Shown here in pieces: positions 60,908-64,000 of a stretch of 64,000 nt of DNA; position 1 is the first letter of the stretch; every line of letters begins with the position of its first letter. The notes beneath the pieces were generated by a model. That model had not been told where the DNA came from and searched no databases. It was given only the letters and a program-made list of their open reading frames with translations. This stretch comes from Flavobacteriaceae bacterium MAR_2010_72. GTDB lineage: Bacteria; Bacteroidota; Bacteroidia; Flavobacteriales; Flavobacteriaceae. The stretch is taken from contig QXCW01000002.1 of NCBI GenBank assembly GCA_003550275.1, positions 2,182,001 through 2,246,000 on the forward strand, read 5' to 3'. The translations under genes were made by a program, and so were the position numbers.

Positions 60908-60928
60908 TTCCTGAATCTTGAGTCTAAA
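60901..60928 (-). repeat. CAAGA-rich repeat 3' of the pseudogene, inverted
   Basis: Read on -, the segment carries ACTCAAGATTCAGGAATCAA and ends GACGC, matching the AATCAAGA unit of the 5' copy in opposite orientation. It overlaps the pseudogene's stop codon, so the gene is bounded by inverted copies. Confidence 0.45.
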
Positions 60929-60940
60929 AATCTATAAAAA

Positions 60941-62749
60941 ATGGAAACAACAGAAAAAGACATTTTACGTGGAGGCCAGTTTTTGGTTAAGGAAACCAAC
61001 TGCGAAGACGTATTTACTCCCGAAGACTTTTCGGAAGAACAAAAAATGATGAAGGAAGCGGTGATGGAATTCAATGAACGTGAAATCATCGCGCACAAAC
61101 CGCGATTTGAGGCTAAAGATTATGCCTTAACTGAAGAGGTGATGCGCAAAGCGGGTGAATTAGGCTTTTTAGGAGTCGCTGTCCCTGAAGAGTACGGTGG
61201 TTTGGGTATGGGTTTCGTCTCAACCTTATTGACCTGTGATTACATTTCAAGTGGAACTGGATCTTTCAGTACAGCATTTGGTGCACATACAGGAATTGGA
61301 ACCATGCCTATTACACTTTATGGAACTAAAGAACAAAAACAAAAATATGTTCCAAAGTTAGCAACTGGTGAGTGGTTTGGCGCCTACGCACTGACGGAGC
61401 CTGGAGCTGGATCTGATGCCAATTCTGGTAAAACTACTGCTACCCTATCTAATGATGGTAAATCGTATAAAATCAACGGACAAAAAATGTGGATTTCAAA
61501 CGCAGGCTTTTGTCGTTTAATGATTGTTTTTGCCCGTATTGAAAATGACAAGAACATTACAGGGTTTATTGTAGAATATGACAAAGACAACCCAAATGGT
61601 ATTACTTTAGGTGAAGAAGAGCACAAATTAGGAATTCGTGCCTCATCTACACGTCAAGTATTTTTTAGTGACACCGTTGTGCCTGTTGAAAATATGTTGG
61701 CAGGTCGCGGTGAAGGCTTTAAAATTGCCATGAATGCCCTTAACGTTGGACGTATCAAATTAGCAGGCGCTTGTTTAGATTCGCAACGCCGAATTACTAC
61801 AACAGCTGTTCAATATGCTAATGAACGTAAACAATTTAATACGCCAATATCAGAGTTTGGTGCTATTAAAGTGAAGTTAGCCGAAATGGCAGCAAGTGCT
61901 TATGCTGGAGAATCTGCCACCTATCGTGCGGCCAAAAATATTGAAGACCGTATTGCTTTAAGACAAGCTGCAGGTAATTCACATCAAGAAGCAGAGCTTA
62001 AAGGTGTTGAAGAATATGCCATTGAGTGCTCTATTTTGAAGGTCGCTGTTTCTGAAGATGTTCAAAATTGTGCAGACGAAGGCATACAAATCTTTGGTGG
62101 TATGGGATTCTCTGAAGAAACCCCAATGGAAGCCGCTTGGAGAGATGCTCGTATTGCTCGTATTTATGAAGGCACGAACGAAATCAACCGTATGTTGGCT
62201 GTGGGTATGTTGGTTAAAAAAGCCATGAAAGGCCATGTCGATTTATTAGGGCCTGCACAAGCTGTTCAGGAGGAGTTAATGGGTATTCCTTCTTTTGATA
62301 CTCCAGATTATTCTGAATTGTTTTCCGAAGAAAAGGAAATGATTAAGAAGTTGAAGAAAACCTTTTTAATGGTTGCTGGTGGTGCAGTTCAAAAATATGG
62401 TCAAGATTTGGAAGAGCACCAACAATTATTGATAGCAGCCGCCGATATTTTAATAGAAATTTATCTTGCAGAATCTGCTATTTTAAGAACTGAAAAAAAT
62501 GTCAAGCGTTTTGGAGAAAAAGAGCAATCGACCCAAATAGCCATGGCAAAATTATATCTATATCACGCCGTTGATATTGTAGAAGAAAAAGGCAAGGAAA
62601 GCATTATTTCGTTTGCTGAAGGTGATGAACAACGCATGATGCTTATGGGATTAAAACGTTATACCAAATACGCGAACTATCCTGATATTGTTGACTTGCG
62701 CAAAGAAATTGCCGAAAAAGTAAAAACAGAGAACAAGTACTGTTTTTAA
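60941..62749 (+). CDS. Acyl-CoA dehydrogenase, long form
   Basis: A 602-residue flavoenzyme that oxidises acyl-CoA to enoyl-CoA. The acyl-CoA dehydrogenase core spans about residues 30-430: YALTEPGAGSDANSGKTTA (FAD/substrate loop near 145), WISNAGFCRLMIVFARI near 178, and the catalytic Glu in ARIYEGTNEINRM near 405. The last 170 residues are a helical C-terminal extension as in VLCAD-like enzymes. Last gene of the beta-oxidation operon, followed by a strong terminator. Confidence 0.95.
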   Translation: METTEKDILRGGQFLVKETNCEDVFTPEDFSEEQKMMKEAVMEFNEREIIAHKPRFEAKDYALTEEVMRKAGELGFLGVAVPEEYGGLGMGFVSTLLTCDYISSGTGSFSTAFGAHTGIGTMPITLYGTKEQKQKYVPKLATGEWFGAYALTEPGAGSDANSGKTTATLSNDGKSYKINGQKMWISNAGFCRLMIVFARIENDKNITGFIVEYDKDNPNGITLGEEEHKLGIRASSTRQVFFSDTVVPVENMLAGRGEGFKIAMNALNVGRIKLAGACLDSQRRITTTAVQYANERKQFNTPISEFGAIKVKLAEMAASAYAGESATYRAAKNIEDRIALRQAAGNSHQEAELKGVEEYAIECSILKVAVSEDVQNCADEGIQIFGGMGFSEETPMEAAWRDARIARIYEGTNEINRMLAVGMLVKKAMKGHVDLLGPAQAVQEELMGIPSFDTPDYSELFSEEKEMIKKLKKTFLMVAGGAVQKYGQDLEEHQQLLIAAADILIEIYLAESAILRTEKNVKRFGEKEQSTQIAMAKLYLYHAVDIVEEKGKESIISFAEGDEQRMMLMGLKRYTKYANYPDIVDLRKEIAEKVKTENKYCF

Positions 62750-62775
62750 ACATCTAGACTAATTCAAATGATGGA

Positions 62776-62810
62776 AAAGTCAATTCTTTAATTAGAATTG
62801 GCTTTTTTTT
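62776..62810 (+). terminator. Terminator of the beta-oxidation operon
   Basis: AAAGTCAATTCT and AGAATTGGCTTT form a 12-bp stem (one U-G pair) with a 6-base loop, followed by eight T residues. Confidence 0.92.
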
Positions 62811-62845
62811 ATTGTTGGTATCTTTAAAAAAATTAATTTTAGCAT

Positions 62846-64000
62846 ATGAAAAACCTCTTCCTTTTGCTATGTCATGTACTTCCGTTGCTTCTTTTTGCGC
62901 AGCCAAACACCGAAGTATTTCTATTTGATATAAGTCAAGACCATCAAACCTTAAAACTTTCAAATTTCAAAAACGTATCCAACAATGAAGGATACGACAA
63001 CCAACCGTCATTTTTAGATGATCATACACTTTTATATGCGGCAACCCGAAATGGGCAAACTGATATTCTCGAGTATAATTTGAGCAACAACTCCAAACGT
63101 TGGGTAAATACCAGTGAAGGCAGTGAATATTCGCCCTTAAAAATCCCCGGACAAAATGCGCTTTCTGCTATTCGATTGGATAAGGATGGCACTCAAGTAT
63201 TACGTCGATACGATTTAAAAACAGGCGAATCAAATGTTTTAGTTGCTGACATTGTGATTGGGTATCAGGTTTGGTTTAATGAAAATACACTGCTGTCTTC
63301 AGTTTTGGAAAACAATGGACTATCATTGTATTCCACCCATTTACCAAACCACCAAAATCATCGCATTCAAGAAAAAGTGGGACGTTCGTTACATTCTATT
63401 CCAAACACCAATTTGGTAAGCTATATTTCAAAGGAAAAGGATAGTATTTGGGAAATCAAATCGGTAAATCCTAGTTCTGGAGTCACAACCTTTATCGTCC
63501 ATACACTACCTCAAAGTGAAGACCTATGCTGGTTAAATGACGGCACGATCCTAATGGCGCATGAGGGCATTTTATACCAATTCAATTCAAAAACTCATAC
63601 CAATTGGGTCAAAGTATTATCGTTTTCAGATTATGGCATTGACAATATGACGCGTTTAGCAGTGAGTAGCGATGGTAAAAAACTCGCAGTAGTTGGCGAA
63701 CTTGTCGATCAAAATCTAGAACCTAAACTAGAAAATATTTCTTGGATAGCTGGTTATTGGAAAGGTGAAGCCTTTGGCGGCCAAGTTGAAGAAAATTGGA
63801 GCGAAGCTTCTGGCGGTTCAATGATGGCAACATTCAAATTAATCAATAACGGAAAAGTCTCTTTTTATGAGATTGAAATTATACGGGAAGTTGAAAACAC
63901 TTTAATTCTTCAGTTAAAACATTTTGACAACGATTTAAAAGGTTGGGAGGAAAAAGACCAAACCATTGATTTTCCTTTAAAAGAAATCACTCCTAATAAA
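62846..64000 (+). CDS. Beta-propeller protein fused to a DUF6265-like domain (cut by window edge)
   Basis: A 385-codon partial gene from ATG 62846 open to the right edge. The signal peptide is MKNLFLLLCHVLPLLLFAQ. Residues 25-285 are TolB/WD40-like blades (NQPSFLDDHTLLYAATRNGQTDILEY, then LAVSSDGKKLAVVGE). Residues 290-385 match the DUF6265 pattern: ISWIAGYWKGEAFGGQVEENWSE followed by GGSMMATFKLINNGKVSFYE and LKHFDNDLKGWEEKD. DUF6265 normally stands alone as a short secreted protein, so the fusion is uncommon. It is predicted to be periplasmic or extracellular. Function unknown. Confidence 0.78.
   Translation, partial: MKNLFLLLCHVLPLLLFAQPNTEVFLFDISQDHQTLKLSNFKNVSNNEGYDNQPSFLDDHTLLYAATRNGQTDILEYNLSNNSKRWVNTSEGSEYSPLKIPGQNALSAIRLDKDGTQVLRRYDLKTGESNVLVADIVIGYQVWFNENTLLSSVLENNGLSLYSTHLPNHQNHRIQEKVGRSLHSIPNTNLVSYISKEKDSIWEIKSVNPSSGVTTFIVHTLPQSEDLCWLNDGTILMAHEGILYQFNSKTHTNWVKVLSFSDYGIDNMTRLAVSSDGKKLAVVGELVDQNLEPKLENISWIAGYWKGEAFGGQVEENWSEASGGSMMATFKLINNGKVSFYEIEIIREVENTLILQLKHFDNDLKGWEEKDQTIDFPLKEITPNK

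Noticed and set aside
62754-62963. 69-residue minus-strand frame near the right end
   Set aside because: It overlaps a strong terminator and the signal peptide of the propeller gene.
1-64000. tRNA, rRNA, CRISPR array, prophage or transposase genes
   Set aside because: I looked in all gaps longer than about 70 bases and saw no tRNA-like arms, no regularly spaced repeats and no transposase or integrase motifs. A tRNA or covariance search would be decisive.

Overview
The window is chromosomal DNA from a member of the Flavobacteriaceae (Bacteroidota), judged from sequence features alone. It is AT-rich. Many genes are preceded by the Bacteroidota -7 box TAnnTTTG instead of a Shine-Dalgarno site. 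It also carries a type IX secretion C-terminal domain, DUF4252 and DUF4199 proteins, a CarB of 950 residues that ends before the allosteric domain, type B L31, and ECF sigma/anti-sigma cassettes with flavobacterial partners. I found no rRNA, tRNA, CRISPR array, phage or intact transposase. Most of the window is ordinary housekeeping chromosome with a few accessory islands.

Layout. 1-8.0 kb: ABC-F ATPase (cut by the edge), GT4 glycosyltransferase, haem-binding protein, purB, an ECF sigma/anti-sigma/DUF4252/DUF4252 operon and an S41 lipoprotein peptidase. 8.0-13.5 kb: a vitamin B12 uptake locus, with btuB under a cobalamin riboswitch and divergent btuF-btuC-btuD. 13.6-17.7 kb: His-rich TPR protein, rmuC, thioesterase and an orphan T9SS sorting-domain protein. 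18.0-24.2 kb: an accessory island of nucleotidyltransferase, B12-binding radical SAM enzyme and methyltransferase on +, converging on flippase, GT2 and a nucleoside phosphorylase homologue on -. 24.3-38.1 kb: carB, rpmH, TPR protein, cardiolipin synthase, lytic transglycosylase, mtaB, an orphan oligopeptide-binding lipoprotein, a GlmU-like protein and rpmE2. 38.2-45.3 kb: DUF4199, GT2, phosphosugar mutase, MsbA-like exporter and a second ECF sigma cassette. 45.4-53.7 kb: Ycf48-like lipoprotein, RsmB-type RNA methyltransferase, purL, and a GMC oxidoreductase with its Tat-type small subunit. 53.9-62.8 kb: fatty-acid activation and beta-oxidation (acyl-CoA ligase; MarR, bifunctional hydratase/dehydrogenase, thiolase, acyl-CoA dehydrogenase). 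The last gene, a beta-propeller protein fused to a DUF6265-like domain, runs off the right edge.

Links between genes. B12 imported by BtuBFCD could serve the B12-binding radical SAM enzyme 8 kb away. purB and purL belong to purine synthesis, carB to pyrimidine/arginine synthesis. The MarR operon is a self-contained beta-oxidation set.

The most unusual layer is a set of short dispersed palindromes and repeats. One family (core TGAGCGCAGTcGA) forms a 134-nt imperfect hairpin at 45.3 kb and also appears as one arm inside the purL reading frame, apparently adding a short peptide. Another (CCCGAACTTGTTTCGGG) sits inside the 5' part of the B12 riboswitch. A CAAGA-rich family surrounds a frameshifted four-helix-bundle (S23-type) gene in the beta-oxidation operon. 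Two genes (36.2-36.5 kb and 60.6-60.9 kb) look broken by single-base deletions.
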